Shown one piece after another: positions 9,525 to 16,770 of a DNA stretch of 64,000 nucleotides. Below the pieces are notes generated by a model. That model worked only from the letters and a program-made list of their open reading frames with translations, searched no databases and was not told the origin of the DNA. The DNA lies in assembly GCA_016887485.1 (NCBI GenBank), contig CP069394.1:2046001-2110000 (forward strand), in the 5' to 3' direction. Position 1 is the stretch's first letter, and the number at the start of each line of letters is the position of its first letter. The DNA comes from Chloroflexota bacterium. GTDB taxonomy: Bacteria > Chloroflexota > Anaerolineae > Anaerolineales > Anaerolineaceae. The translations under genes and the position numbers were made by a program.

Positions 9525-10928
9525 ATGCTCACCAAGTCGGATTTCCTGCTTTTCCTGGATGCCCCGATGCACCTCTGGGCTAAAACGCGTGACGCCCTGG
9601 AGGAAAGAACACCGACTCTGCTGGATCAGCATCTGCGTGAGCAAGGTCAACAAGTGGAAGCACTGGCCCGAGAACACCTTCAAGAACATATCGCTGCCCA
9701 TTACGACCAGGCCCAGCTGCTCTGGCAATTCGCCTATAACGACGGCCGTTATGAGGTCCGGGCGGATGGTATTGTCCATGACCGCGCAGCGGATGCCTAT
9801 GACCTTTATGAGATCAAATCCTCCACGCGGGTCAAAGCCGAACACGAATATGACCTCACCTTCCAAACTCTTCTGCTTGAGGCCAAATTCGACATTCGCA
9901 ACGTCTATGTGCTGCACATCAACAGCAATTGCATTCTGGAAGATGAACTCGACCTGACGCAGCTCTTCACCATTGAAGATGTCACCGACAAAGTACGCCA
10001 GTTGAGGGAAGACGTTCTCTCGCTGCGTGAAGCGGCCCGGCAAGTGAACCAGATGGTCACACCTCTGCCGGAATATGCCTGCCGCACCCCCAAGACCTGC
10101 CCTTGCCCTTCGCTCTGCCACCCCAACCTGCCAGAACATCCCATATACGACCTGCCGCGGATTGGAAAGAAAGCCCTTGATCTGCGAAACCAGGGCATTC
10201 TCGATATCCGCAGCATCCCAGCGGACTTTCCGCTCAACGCCAAACAAAGACAACATATCCAAGCCGTCCAGTCTGGACAACCTCTGGTGGATGAGGCCGC
10301 CATCCGTGGCTGGCTCTCAAAATTGAGCTTCCCCCTCTACTTTCTGGATTACGAAACCTTTGGCCCTGCGATCCCGCTTTTCCCCGGTTACCACCCTTAT
10401 GAACAGATCATCTTTCAATATTCACTGTATAGACTAGCCGACCCGGAAGCAGAACCGGAACATCACGCTTTCCTGAGCACCTCCCGCGAAGACCCTGAAC
10501 CACTGTTGGCTGCTGACCTCCCGCAGCATATCGGTTCAGAAGGCTCCATTCTGGTCTGGTATCAATCGTTTGAAAAAGCACGCAATCAGAGTCTGGCCCA
10601 GCACTCCCCCGAGCTGGCTGCTGATCTGCTGGCAATCAACCAACGGATTCAGGACCTGATGCAGCCCTTCAGCAGCGGCTGGTACGTCCACCCGGCCTTC
10701 CACGGCAGCGCTTCATTGAAAGCCGTTCTGCCTGTACTCTGCCCCGAGTTGGACTATGGCGATCTGACCATTCAGGACGGCCAGCAGGCCATGCTGACCT
10801 GGTACCAGTTGCAGCAGGGCGAGTTCAGCCCCGAGGAGGAAGCTGCAATCCGTCAGGCTATGCTCGCTTATTGCCAGCGGGACACTTACGGAATGGTGGC
10901 GATTTGGGAGCATTTACGCAAGATCTAA
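9525..10928 (+). CDS. DUF2779 protein: RecB-type nuclease fused to an RNase H-like exonuclease domain
   Basis: The 467-residue protein has an N-terminal PD-(D/E)XK-like region with ADGIVHD and YDLYEIKSSTRV supplying the Asp and ExK residues. A cysteine cluster follows (residues about 183-194, CRTPKTCPCPSLC) that could hold an Fe-S cluster as in Cas4/AddB-type nucleases. The C-terminal DUF2779 domain has a DEDD-like FLDYETF motif and a late YCQRDTYGM Asp. This suggests two nuclease centres on one chain, perhaps for DNA or RNA processing; the family is not characterised. It lies between a HAD hydrolase and a DinB protein on one transcript. Confidence 0.82.
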   Translation: MLTKSDFLLFLDAPMHLWAKTRDALEERTPTLLDQHLREQGQQVEALAREHLQEHIAAHYDQAQLLWQFAYNDGRYEVRADGIVHDRAADAYDLYEIKSSTRVKAEHEYDLTFQTLLLEAKFDIRNVYVLHINSNCILEDELDLTQLFTIEDVTDKVRQLREDVLSLREAARQVNQMVTPLPEYACRTPKTCPCPSLCHPNLPEHPIYDLPRIGKKALDLRNQGILDIRSIPADFPLNAKQRQHIQAVQSGQPLVDEAAIRGWLSKLSFPLYFLDYETFGPAIPLFPGYHPYEQIIFQYSLYRLADPEAEPEHHAFLSTSREDPEPLLAADLPQHIGSEGSILVWYQSFEKARNQSLAQHSPELAADLLAINQRIQDLMQPFSSGWYVHPAFHGSASLKAVLPVLCPELDYGDLTIQDGQQAMLTWYQLQQGEFSPEEEAAIRQAMLAYCQRDTYGMVAIWEHLRKI

Positions 10929-10938
10929 GGAGTGAATA

Positions 10939-11448
10939 ATGGATATTTCAATAGCCAATAACCAATTGAAAGCACAAGGCGAAGCCATTCTCCAACTGGC
11001 GGAAGGACTCACCCTGGAACAGGCTCGCTGGAAGCCGGATGAAAAATCCTGGTCTGTGTTGGAAGTGATGAATCACCTGGTGGACGAAGAAGTTCTCGAT
11101 TTCCGCCGCCACCTGGATCACCTGCTCCATACACCAGATGCCCCCTGGCCCAAGATCGATCCCCAGGGCTGGGTGACGGCCAAACGCTATAACGAACGCC
11201 AACTGGACGCTACCCTGGCAGCCTTTACCGCTGAACGTGAAGCGTCGCTCAAATGGCTGGATACCCTCCAAAATCCCAATTGGGATTCGGCTGCCGTCAT
11301 GCCCTGGGGAGGTCTTTCCGCCGGGGATATGCTGGCCTCCTGGCTGGCTCATGACCTGCTGCACCTGCGCCAGTTAATTGAGCTGCGTTATACCCTAATG
11401 GAAGAGAGCTGTTTACCCTACAGCGTCGAGTATGCTGGCGGTTGGTAG
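10939..11448 (+). CDS. DinB-family (four-helix metalloprotein) protein
   Basis: The 169-residue helical protein has the DinB/YfiT layout: WSVLEVMNHLVDEE carries the first metal-binding His and HDLLHLRQL supplies the second pair. Family members are putative metal-dependent thiol transferases or of unknown role. An AAGGAG site precedes the ATG at 10939, ten bases after the DUF2779 stop. This is one of three DinB proteins in the window. A remnant of a fourth copy lies 92 bases downstream of its stop (11541-11576). Confidence 0.88.
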   Translation: MDISIANNQLKAQGEAILQLAEGLTLEQARWKPDEKSWSVLEVMNHLVDEEVLDFRRHLDHLLHTPDAPWPKIDPQGWVTAKRYNERQLDATLAAFTAEREASLKWLDTLQNPNWDSAAVMPWGGLSAGDMLASWLAHDLLHLRQLIELRYTLMEESCLPYSVEYAGGW

Positions 11449-11461
11449 TAACATTTTTCTT

Positions 11462-11530
11462 CGTAGGTCACGTATGATGGCTTTGCCATCTACGTGACTT
11501 TTTTGTGTCACGCTAGAAGCGTAACCTACG
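11462..11530. repeat. family A palindromic repeat, copy 1
   Basis: The element has outer arms TAGGTCACG and GCGTAACCTAC, with two further inner arms (ACGTGAC and GTCACGCT), so it can fold into a double hairpin. Related copies occur at 11616, 31929, 32249, 32570, 49723 and, in shorter form, near 54805 and 58328-58680. It resembles REP/MITE-like elements with no coding capacity. Confidence 0.85.
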
Positions 11531-11540
11531 GATGATCTCT

Positions 11541-11576
11541 CTACCCTACAGCGTTGAATACACCGGTGGTTGGTAG
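11541..11576 (+). pseudogene. 3'-end remnant of a second DinB gene
   Basis: Thirty-six bases decode as LPYSVEYTGGW followed by a stop, against LPYSVEYAGGW and stop at the end of the intact DinB gene (11412-11448). Seven of 36 bases differ, six of them in synonymous positions or within the single changed codon, so the remnant looks like an old paralogue that evolved as protein before being lost. It is enclosed by family A repeats, which may have mediated deletion. Confidence 0.7.
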
Positions 11577-11615
11577 GAATTAAAACCCCGCCAATAAGCG
11601 GGGCTACTCTTCATT

Positions 11616-11684
11616 CGTAGGTTACATTAATGGCAATTGCCGTCTACGTGACTTTTTTGTGTCACGCTGAAAGTGTGACCTACA
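11616..11684. repeat. family A palindromic repeat, copy 2
   Basis: The arms TAGGTTAC and GTGTGACCTAC match copy 1, with the inner ACGTGAC / GTCACGCT pair intact. It lies between the DinB remnant and the convergent MgtC gene. A small CCCCGC/GCGGGG hairpin sits just before it at 11586-11603. Confidence 0.8.
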
Positions 11685-11723
11685 TAAGATTTTCCTTTTG
11701 TCGGATTAGGGCAAACGCTTCTT

Positions 11724-12392
11724 CTATTCCACTTTCAAACTGCGCACACCTTCAATATCCGAGAGGCCATCAACCAACTCTTCCAGCGTCTGATCACGGT
11801 GGATTCGCGCCACAATTTGGATCCTGATGCGTTTATTCTTCACATGCTTCTGGATCGTGAAGCTCAGTAAAGTATCGGCAAATTCATTCACCAGCTGGCG
11901 AATCTCTTTGACAACACCCTTTCGATAATCCGCTTGGAGGGAGATATAGCGGGAGACTGAAGTCCTCACAAAGCGATTTTCAATCACGTTGAGTAAACCA
12001 AGGACCAACAGCATTAATGCCGTGGTTATCACGCCAATCAGATAATAGCCTGCGCCCACAGCCAGGCCGACAATCGCCATCGTCCAAAGCGAGGTCGCGG
12101 TGGTCAGCCCCTTGACGTTGAACCCATAGCGCAGGATTGCACCGGCACCCAGGAAACCGATACCAGAAATCACCTGGGCTGCAAGGCGGGCCGGGTCGGC
12201 CGGCGTGCCTGGCCGGGCAAACAGATATCCCAGGTTCACGGACAGCACCATTGCCAACGTGGCACCGATCACCAGGATCATATGGGTCCGCAGACCGGCG
12301 GGTTGGTTGTCCCGCTCGCGCTCAAAGCCAATCACGGCGCCCAATGCAGCGCCCAACAAAATTCTAAGGATGATTTGGGTTTCTGAAATCAT
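11724..12392 (-). CDS. MgtC/SapB-family membrane protein
   Basis: The 222-residue protein has the family's N-terminal membrane domain with GAALGAVIGFERERDNQPAG and GIGFLGAGAILRYG, a strongly conserved motif with an acidic residue within the membrane region. Four to five hydrophobic helices are visible. An ACT-like soluble C-terminal domain (residues about 145-222) follows. MgtC proteins modulate F-type ATPase or Mg2+ homeostasis in pathogens; the role in free-living bacteria is unclear. A GGAGAG site precedes the ATG. It is a single gene, convergent with the DinB cluster. Confidence 0.9.
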   Translation of the reverse strand: MISETQIILRILLGAALGAVIGFERERDNQPAGLRTHMILVIGATLAMVLSVNLGYLFARPGTPADPARLAAQVISGIGFLGAGAILRYGFNVKGLTTATSLWTMAIVGLAVGAGYYLIGVITTALMLLVLGLLNVIENRFVRTSVSRYISLQADYRKGVVKEIRQLVNEFADTLLSFTIQKHVKNKRIRIQIVARIHRDQTLEELVDGLSDIEGVRSLKVE

Positions 12393-12563
12393 AAATCCAG
12401 TTCTCTCCTATCCAATCAGCCCAACCGGAAGAAGCAATTTCCGGATTTGCAAAAAGAGCCCTGCCAGAGGGTGAGATCAGGGATCATTTGTCTAATTTTC
12501 GCTGATTTGTCGTTCTTAAGGTTAAAATACCCTGCCCATTTTGTCAACTCGAGCCAAATCGGT

Positions 12564-12998
12564 TCAAATGTCAGATAATCGCTTAAAATCCAGCAGCAGC
12601 CGCAACCCCACAAAGTCGGTGTGGTCTTCGATCCGCACCCATAACCAGCGGCCCTGGGGCAGAGATGAGATCGTGTTGAGCTGCTCACGGAACTTGGTGT
12701 TGAAGTAGTTGATCTTATCCAAAGCACGCTCATCTTCCTCCGGTGAGAGGATCACCAAAGCTGAAAAAGCTCCTCGTTCCGGGAAAAGGGCGACCAGCTG
12801 CCGGGCATCCTGACGGAACCGGACAGCCCAGCCATGCTGCGCGCTGTAATAAATCCATTCCGGCGAATACTCGGGGAAAGCCTCCGCCAGATAGGCTGCC
12901 ACATCATCCCAAACCGGCAGGACCTCCTTGCCAATGGTTTTTCGGACGAGTTCGGGTTCGGGTTGTGTCTCCCGCTCTAAAAAACGTTCATGTGCCAT
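12564..12998 (-). CDS. DUF3788-family protein
   Basis: This 144-residue soluble protein has the pattern of DUF3788: WIYYSAQHGWAVRFRQDARQLVALFPERGAF followed by a late strand LPQGRWLWVRIEDHTDFVGL. That first stretch is split here only by description; its key residues are the W, the GW pair and the FPE triplet. No catalytic residues are identifiable. DUF3788 proteins are small, single-domain and often annotated near DinB-like proteins, as here (the DinB gene at 13070 lies 70 bases upstream on the same strand). Function is unknown. Confidence 0.75.
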   Translation of the reverse strand: MAHERFLERETQPEPELVRKTIGKEVLPVWDDVAAYLAEAFPEYSPEWIYYSAQHGWAVRFRQDARQLVALFPERGAFSALVILSPEEDERALDKINYFNTKFREQLNTISSLPQGRWLWVRIEDHTDFVGLRLLLDFKRLSDI

Positions 12999-13069
12999 AG
13001 TTAATCATATTCTTTGGACAATCTGGATTAGATTAATCTTATCATTAAAGGTGATTGGGACAGAATCAA

Positions 13070-13546
13070 TTACAGCCAAACCTTCTGATCCCAATCGATT
13101 TGTTCCCACAACTCCCGCATGATCTCCAAATGACCAAGATGAAGGGCAGTATGCTCAAGCGCATGGGCCAACGAGAAATTGCCATCGAAATAATCCTTGT
13201 GGATGGCCGAATAACGTTTCTTTTCCAAATCTTCCATGGTGCAGTTTTCCAACACCTGATGAACTGTGGTTTCCGCCGCACGGATCAGCTCATGTAATTG
13301 GAACTTGGAAAAGCCTCTGACTGTAAATTCCTCACCGCGGTCTCGTTTCACATCCTGACCGCCCAGCATGGCGCCGATCCAATAGTGCAGAGCCGCTGTG
13401 GTGTGCACCACCAACACGGTGATGGAATTCACCGCGGGATCAGGCGTCCAGTCCAGCGCGTCCTCGGAAAGGTCTGAAAAAGCGCCATCCATGCGCTCCA
13501 GCAATTCCGAAAGCATTTTGTCATAAACTTCAAAATAAGCCAGCAT
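13070..13546 (-). CDS. DinB-family protein
   Basis: The 158-residue four-helix protein carries VLVVHTTAALHYWIG with the first His and a late ALEHTALHLGHLEIMREL with two more, the usual DinB metal triad. I chose ATG at 13546 because an AGGAAGGA site lies immediately upstream; a TTG at 13570 would overlap that site. Function is unknown beyond probable metal binding. It is the second gene on a minus-strand run that includes the lipoprotein at 13574. Confidence 0.85.
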   Translation of the reverse strand: MLAYFEVYDKMLSELLERMDGAFSDLSEDALDWTPDPAVNSITVLVVHTTAALHYWIGAMLGGQDVKRDRGEEFTVRGFSKFQLHELIRAAETTVHQVLENCTMEDLEKKRYSAIHKDYFDGNFSLAHALEHTALHLGHLEIMRELWEQIDWDQKVWL

Positions 13547-13573
13547 ATCCGATTCCTTCCTCGGGTCCAACCG

Positions 13574-13996
13574 TTATGGCATGGACGACTCGGCCAAGGT
13601 GAAATGATATTCCGCCAGGGTGACTGTAGGTGCGCCTGGCCACCAAACCCTAATGCAATAGTCCGCATCCCGGTCCAAGTCATCCGGTGCGCCTTCCACG
13701 CCCAAAGGAATGGCAAATGCCCACTCAGGCGGGGTAACCGGGAAGCACTTGCCCACTGGCCACCATTTCAGCGCTGTATCCTCCTGCACCAGTTGGGTAT
13801 ATACACAATTCCCTTCTGGTAAGGTTGTGGTACCCATTAATACTACCCGGATGCCAGGTTCCACCAAGACATCCTGAACCTGAATTTGATACTCCGCGGT
13901 CGTTTCCGGTTCAAGTGTCTGGGTCGGGGCAGGTGAACAACCGAACAACATCCCTGCCATTATCGCAATTAGCAGAGATGTGACTTTAGATTTCAT
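13574..13996 (-). CDS. predicted lipoprotein of unknown function
   Basis: The 140-residue protein begins with a signal peptide and a lipobox (MLFGC, Cys near residue 20), then a Pro/Thr-rich linker. The remainder is probably a beta-sandwich (EPGIRVVLMGTTTLPEGNC, WAFAIPLGVEG), with two further cysteines. No family is recognised. Its start overlaps the end of the upstream transglutaminase-like gene by 11 bases, so the two are translationally coupled and probably act together at the membrane surface. Confidence 0.75.
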   Translation of the reverse strand: MKSKVTSLLIAIMAGMLFGCSPAPTQTLEPETTAEYQIQVQDVLVEPGIRVVLMGTTTLPEGNCVYTQLVQEDTALKWWPVGKCFPVTPPEWAFAIPLGVEGAPDDLDRDADYCIRVWWPGAPTVTLAEYHFTLAESSMP

Positions 13997-15110
13997 AGCC
14001 TGGGGGCTTCCGTTTTGATTTCTTGGTGAAATGATCGGTTTCCATCATCTTTTCCAGCACCACCAGGATGGTCACTACGGCGATAGCCATCGCCCAACGC
14101 CCGTCCCAGGTCTTTTGTACTTTCATCTCAGCCGTAATCCCAAGTTCCTTGCCATCCTGTGACCAGGCCGCATAGACAGGGGAAGACAGTGAAACGGATT
14201 GCCAACTATCCTGTCCGGCCTCATCCCTCAAAGAATGCGCGACCGCTTCCAGATTGCCCACCTCGTCCAATACGAGATGACGGCCTTCAGTCCAGCCCAG
14301 TAATCGCTGTCTGAGGAACTGGCGGAAGCAAGTGGCATCTTCCAACTGCCAGGCGCCTTGCAAATGGGTCTCATTCCAATGCTGCAGCCCTGTTTCAGAT
14401 GTGAGCCGTTGGCTGAACAAGGGAACCAAATCCGGAAGGACCCAGCCTGTCACCACCCGGGTGGGGATTTGGGCCGCCCGGTTGAGTGTTGCGACGAAAT
14501 TAGCTCTTTCGTTTCTATCTGTGATTTCTTCCTGGGCGGCCACAGCATCATAGATCACCTTGGCCGTTGCCAGGGAGTCATTATCCACCACCATACTTTC
14601 CGCCTGAGAAATGATTTCCGGTGAATCCGCCGGAATACCCTCGCTGGGGAGCAGTTCCTCAGGTAACACTGGTTCTCCGATCCAGTTAGCTTCACCAGAG
14701 GTTGTGTCCACCCGATAGATGACCTCCGCCGTGAGCGTCTCGCCGGCCTGGATTTCTCCAACCAGCCTAAGCAACGCAATGCGCCCAATCGTCTCGACCT
14801 GCCAGGTGCCGGGCCATGTCACTTCAGGGTTCGTGAGGGTTTGGGTGGCGCCGGATGTGGGCAAAAACACCACCAGGTTCACCTCCATTGATTCCACTGC
14901 TGAAATGTTAAATGTCTCTCGGACCTTGTATGTTAAATTGGCCGGAATCCAATATAAGGAGATCAGGATGAAACTGAGGGCCAATACCGCTACAACCACC
15001 CTGGCACTCCAGCGCCGAGTCTTACGGCGAGCGAATATTTTCTTCTTTTTCTTTTTCTTTGGTATCTCGATGGAATCCAAATTTTCTTGTTCTTGATTTT
15101 TCATAGCCAT
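13986..15110 (-). CDS. membrane-anchored transglutaminase-like protein lacking the catalytic Cys
   Basis: The 374-residue protein has a lysine-rich cytosolic N-terminus, a transmembrane helix at about residues 33-55, an external domain, a second hydrophobic helix at about 338-355 and a basic tail. Residues about 200-275 match the transglutaminase-like fold (NRAAQIPTRVVTGW, QHWNETHLQGAWQLEDAT). The usual Cys-His-Asp triad should put a Cys about 13 residues before RAAQIP; here that position is Arg (ITDRNERANF). His and Asp remain. This suggests a non-catalytic binding protein. It overlaps the lipoprotein gene by 11 bases. Confidence 0.75.
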   Translation of the reverse strand: MAMKNQEQENLDSIEIPKKKKKKKIFARRKTRRWSARVVVAVLALSFILISLYWIPANLTYKVRETFNISAVESMEVNLVVFLPTSGATQTLTNPEVTWPGTWQVETIGRIALLRLVGEIQAGETLTAEVIYRVDTTSGEANWIGEPVLPEELLPSEGIPADSPEIISQAESMVVDNDSLATAKVIYDAVAAQEEITDRNERANFVATLNRAAQIPTRVVTGWVLPDLVPLFSQRLTSETGLQHWNETHLQGAWQLEDATCFRQFLRQRLLGWTEGRHLVLDEVGNLEAVAHSLRDEAGQDSWQSVSLSSPVYAAWSQDGKELGITAEMKVQKTWDGRWAMAIAVVTILVVLEKMMETDHFTKKSKRKPPGYEI

Positions 15111-15162
15111 AGCTTTGCTCGTTTTAATTTTGGTGAGAGAGATAAGCTAATCAATGAATAAA

Positions 15163-15948
15163 CTATTTTGTCAATAGCCACCAAACATCTGATCCGGTGA
15201 AGCCGCAGCGACGATAAAGACGTTCCGGATGGGTCAGGTTGTCCTCGCGGCCCGAAACGGTGGTAAACACCGCCCGATCTGCCACTCGGCGGAGAATTTC
15301 CGCCACAACAGCCTTACCAAGACCTTTTCCCTGTTCATCAGGGTGCACCTGGACCCATTCAATAGATGCCTCGCCAAGTTCCAAATCCATTTCTGCAATC
15401 CCAAGCCCTGCCTGTTTTCCGGTTTCGACCTCAACTACCCAAACCCACAAAGTGGGATCGTAGACCGGATGGTCCAGCCAGCTTCGAACCTCTGCGGCTG
15501 TCATGGTGCTTCCGGGATAACACACCCGGATCATTTCAACAATGGCTTCAATATCATTGTCCGGATCAGCGGTGACATATTGGTATTGAGGAGAACAATT
15601 ATATACCGGCGGCTCTCCTTTGTGAATAATGCGGAAGTACGGTTCCCGTCGGTCAAAAGTGAAACCGTTGAATAATGATAGGGCGTCATCATGGACCAAA
15701 ATGAATGAATAGGCGGCCAATTCCCGCCTCGAAAAAGGACAATCCGCCCGTTTCCGGCACCAAAGTGCCATCATCTTGCCCTCTCCCCACAAAGCCAACC
15801 CGCTGGCATCGCCAAAAGGATCCTGCTGAAGGCTTATCCTCAAACCGGCCAGATTTTTCTCCGTCTTCCAAAAAGCATTAGGCAGCGTCCGACAGGGATA
15901 TTTTCGATATAGGTCAAGCAATTCCGACTTCTTATCCAAACCAACCAT
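15163..15948 (-). CDS. GNAT-family N-acetyltransferase
   Basis: The 261-residue protein has a C-terminal GNAT domain: motif A reads VHPDEQGKGLGKAVVAEIL (acetyl-CoA pyrophosphate loop QGKGLG), and motif B contains LYRRCGF. The N-terminal 110 residues are a less conserved, possibly second, degenerate GNAT domain with a FSRRELAAYSFILVHDDAL region. The substrate is unknown. It stands alone between the transglutaminase-like and response-regulator genes. The ATG at 15948 has no strong ribosome site, so the exact start is less certain. Confidence 0.82.
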   Translation of the reverse strand: MVGLDKKSELLDLYRKYPCRTLPNAFWKTEKNLAGLRISLQQDPFGDASGLALWGEGKMMALWCRKRADCPFSRRELAAYSFILVHDDALSLFNGFTFDRREPYFRIIHKGEPPVYNCSPQYQYVTADPDNDIEAIVEMIRVCYPGSTMTAAEVRSWLDHPVYDPTLWVWVVEVETGKQAGLGIAEMDLELGEASIEWVQVHPDEQGKGLGKAVVAEILRRVADRAVFTTVSGREDNLTHPERLYRRCGFTGSDVWWLLTK

Positions 15949-16074
15949 TTTAAGACTTATCCTCCCCTTTTCCCTCCGCCCATTAATTTGACAGTGGGTT
16001 TGATAGGCCTATGTTCAATAGGATTAATAAATTTAACCCTTGCTGGGTTATCTTGCTTTAACCAGGTGATGCAA

Positions 16075-16719
16075 TTAGTGGGAAAGAAGGTTTTCCTGCA
16101 AGGCCTTCGCGACGGCTTCAGTCCGACTCGAGACTTGCAGTTTATTCAGGATGCTGCTCACATGGAATTTTACCGTTGATTTACTAACAACCAGTATCTC
16201 CGCAATTTCCGGGTTGGTCCGCCCTTCCACCAGCAGGCCAAGCACTTCTCGTTCACGCCCGGTCAGGTCAATGCCGGGATGATAAACCTGGCGGGAGGCC
16301 TGGATCAGGATCTGGGCTGCTTCAGGTGCCAGGGTCGGCTTTCCGGCATAAGCTTGCCGAATGGCATTTGCCAGATCGTCGGCATCCACGTCTTTCAACA
16401 GATACCCAATGGCGCCGGCTTTCAGAGCTCCTTCCACCAAATCCTGCTCCTTAAAGCTTGTCAGCGCAATAACCTTAACTTCGGGACAGTTTTTCAGGAT
16501 CGCTTCCGTAGCTTCGGCCCCGTTCATCTTCGGCATGACAAGATCCATTAGAACCACATCCGGTTTATTCATATGGCAAACCGCAATCGCTTTTTCGCCG
16601 CTATCCGCCTGTGCCACCAGCTCAAGATCATCATAAGCCATCAGAAAAGTACTGAGACCGCTGCGGACCACCTTGTGGTCATCAACGATCATCACCCTAA
16701 TCGGTCGATCAGTTTCCAT
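16075..16719 (-). CDS. NarL/FixJ-type response regulator
   Basis: The 214-residue protein has an N-terminal receiver domain with the acidic pair in MIVDDHK, the phospho-acceptor Asp in VVLMDLVMPKMNG (about residue 58), and the conserved Thr/Ser (ALTSFKE) and Lys (LLKDVDADD). The C-terminal LuxR helix-turn-helix runs LTGREREVLGLLVEGRTN to KSTVKFHVSSILNKLQV. It lies 51 bases downstream of the hybrid sensor kinase on the same strand and is its probable partner. Confidence 0.93.
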   Translation of the reverse strand: METDRPIRVMIVDDHKVVRSGLSTFLMAYDDLELVAQADSGEKAIAVCHMNKPDVVLMDLVMPKMNGAEATEAILKNCPEVKVIALTSFKEQDLVEGALKAGAIGYLLKDVDADDLANAIRQAYAGKPTLAPEAAQILIQASRQVYHPGIDLTGREREVLGLLVEGRTNPEIAEILVVSKSTVKFHVSSILNKLQVSSRTEAVAKALQENLLSH

Positions 16720-16770
16720 CGGTCTTTCCTCTCTTCTTATGGCTCAAATCAGCTCCTCTCCTATTTTAAT

